From Bagarius yarrelli (taxonomy: Eukaryota > Chordata > Actinopteri > Siluriformes > Sisoridae), in NCBI GenBank assembly GCA_005784505.1, contig VCAZ01000001.1:4233097-4297096 (forward strand): a stretch of DNA of 64,000 nucleotides, read 5' to 3'. This document shows positions 52,701 through 55,700 of this stretch, in pieces; the stretch's first letter is position 1; each line of letters starts with the position of its first letter. A program made the translations under genes and the position numbers. The notes under the pieces are model-generated. The model had not been told where the DNA came from. It did not search any database and was given only the letters and a program-made list of their open reading frames with translations.

Positions 52701-55700
52701 ATCTCATTTATACAACTAGGCAATTGGGGGTTGAGGGCCTTGCTCAGGGGCCCAGCAGGGGTGGCTTGGTGGAGCTGGAAATCGAGCCCATAACCTTCGG
52801 GTTAGTAGTTTAACACCTTAACCACTGAGCCACCGTTTTTTTATTTTAATCAAATAAAACTCATCTCAGTGTGCAGATCCACCGTACTTTGCAGGTGGAA
52901 ATGTGAGGTTTTATTTCAAAAAATATAGATATTTAAATCATTTACAAATTTATGGCATGACGGTGCTTTATTTTCCCCATCAGTAATGTAAAAATCTGTG
53001 AAGAAGCAGATCTGACCCTTTCCTTAATGAAGCCAAGAGACAGATGGCGCTAACTAGATGTTTTTCCTTAATAGTTTACCGCTATTCTAACCTTTGGTAT
53101 CGATACATGGAGATGTAAAACACTTTAGATTTACATAATATTTCATTAAAATCCTCAGTGCATGTGAAAAGACTTCCTCCTCCGCTCCTGTAGATGTCAC
53201 TGACACATACGGACATTTATTCAAAAGCAAACATGGTGGGAAAAAATAAATCTGCCTCCGGCTTTGTATTTGTTGAAATTTACGCTATTTGTTATTTGAA
53301 GTATTGCAATATATATCGTTCTATATCGTATCGTGATGCATGTATCGTGATATGTATCGTATTACCCTACTAGTACAAATTCAACACACAATTAAAAAAA
53401 AATATATTAATCAACAACCCAGTGACAACCCACAAACTCTGTAACGCAAACTGTAATGTGTCTAAAAAAAATTTTGTTGTGAGATAAAATGCTTAAATTT
53501 CTATTTTCAGCATGTCTGAGACCAACATGTCCCCATTGGTTCTTTGTGTCACTGTACAGCTAAATCCGTTAAAAATTTCACCTAAATATTAACAGTAAAA
53601 AGTGCAGTATGATTCCTCAACACAACTGTGATTATTACTCAAAACACCTTGACAAAACAAACCTTCTGAATTTATACTTTACACATTAACGTGTTATGTG
53701 CCATGATGGTTAAATATTCATTTCCTTATTTTAGCAGGAAGACTTTTCCTTTAACAATGGGGAACTGCACAATACACTGCGCTGGCTATGGAGGGGGGAA
53801 AAAACATGGAAAAACACCTCACACAAAACAAGACGCTATTTGTACCACAAGTTTAGTATTACAGAAGTGTGTGTTTTTGGGGGAATAATACAGAATACAT
53901 AAAAGAGAGAAAGCAGCTCGCTGAGCAGCACTATAGATTCAGGCTAACCTCTCCCTTAACAGCATCACTCTCAAATTCATGGTTCAGCACAGTAGATAAA
54001 AAGGCCATTACGCCTGAGGTAGCATTTGTTTGGGCTCACCTCCTCCATCCCCATAACCCCAGTCATTACAGCATGCGATGTGTAATGAAGGAATGGCCCA
54101 GAGCACTGCCAAACAACCTGCTAATCCCACAGGGCATTGCGCAGGGTGGCCGCTTATACAATGAGCCCAAATGACATGCTGCCAGGCCTCGCGGTTCACA
54201 CTTTCTCAGGCGGTGACATAAAATCGACGGCAGGCTGAGAGAAATTACCTCACATTTTACCCTGAAAGTTGTGAAAAATTCAGATCCAGATGATTTAATA
54301 CTGTTTAATTGTGAGTTCATATTTGTATATCTGCACCCAGCAATGAATTAACCATAAAAAAAATAAGCCTTTTTATATTTTTTGGATTCCTAAAAAGCTA
54401 AAAACACACACGCAAATTACTGATGCATCCCAAAGTGAAAGTAAGCTACTAAATTATGATGAGCTATAACATGCTCGACTGACCGTAATATCACGGCTAA
54501 TGAGGAACACTTTTTTTCACTGCTCAGCAATCAAACAATAAATGCTTCAGACAAACAAATTCAGCCACTGCCACAGCGGTGCAGGGGTCTCGTCTAGTGC
54601 TCGGTCTATCTTGACCTCATTTAGTCTCGTGAAGATCAAAAAAGAAGGAAAACGTTAAACAGTTCTCCGCAGCATGTGGGTATTTCCAGACGTCCAATCA
54701 AATCACCTTCACCTTTAGCCATCACTCTATCCCAGGGGTGGGCAAACTCGGTCCTGAAGGGCCGGTGTCCTGCAGAGTTTAGCTCTGACACTAATCAAAC
54801 ACACCTGAACCATCTAATCAAGATCTTGCCAGGTATACTTTAAACTAGTGGTGGGCAACCTAGGTCCTGGAGGGCCGGTGTCCTGCAGATTTTAGCTCCA
54901 ACATGCCCTAAAACACCTACCTGTACGTTTGGAGTATACCTAGCAAGATCTTATTTGATTCAGGTGTGTTTGATTAGGGTTGGAACTAAACTCCTCAGGA
55001 CACCCTGACCCTCCAGGACCGAGATTGCCCCCCACGCCTGCCTGCCCTTTGCCTTTTAACTTACAGGTAAAAGAGTGAGCCTGGCAGTTAGGGGGGACCT
55101 AAACTCTGCCGGCCTAAGGACAGAGGCAGATGCAGAGTTCCCACCCCCTCAACTCTCAGGGATAAAAATTAACCTTGGCAGATACCACCCCCCAGAGCAA
55201 CCTTGTAAAAAAAAGACAGGGTTCAGCCTTTTCGGTCATTTTTTTTTTACCCACCCCTGCTCTAACCTTTACACAGAGCAGAGGTTCTCAAAATAGGTTC
55301 GGTCCTCTTTTTTGTCATTTATTATGGTTTAGTAAATCACAGCAGGTCACAAATCAGAGTTGTTAAAGTCGCATTTAACTGCCTCACTTAAATTTGAAAT
55401 ATTTTTACTTCAGATCTCAACACGTGGTAAATATTAATATTTATTGCATTTGGCAGACGCCCCAAAATAGTATTATAAACAACTGTGGACTTTATTTTCC
55501 GTTAACACACCACATTAAGACAATTATCAAATAAATAAAATAGATTAAAAAAAAACTGTACAAAACAATTGTGTTCATGTGTGCGAGACACCGGACAAAC
55601 GAGTGTGTATGTAGGTGTGTAAACTTTCGAAAAGCAAGTGATTTGACTGGTGGGTCTAATTGGCTTGTTTTACATTCCTTTTTTTGCTCCACTTTTATCG

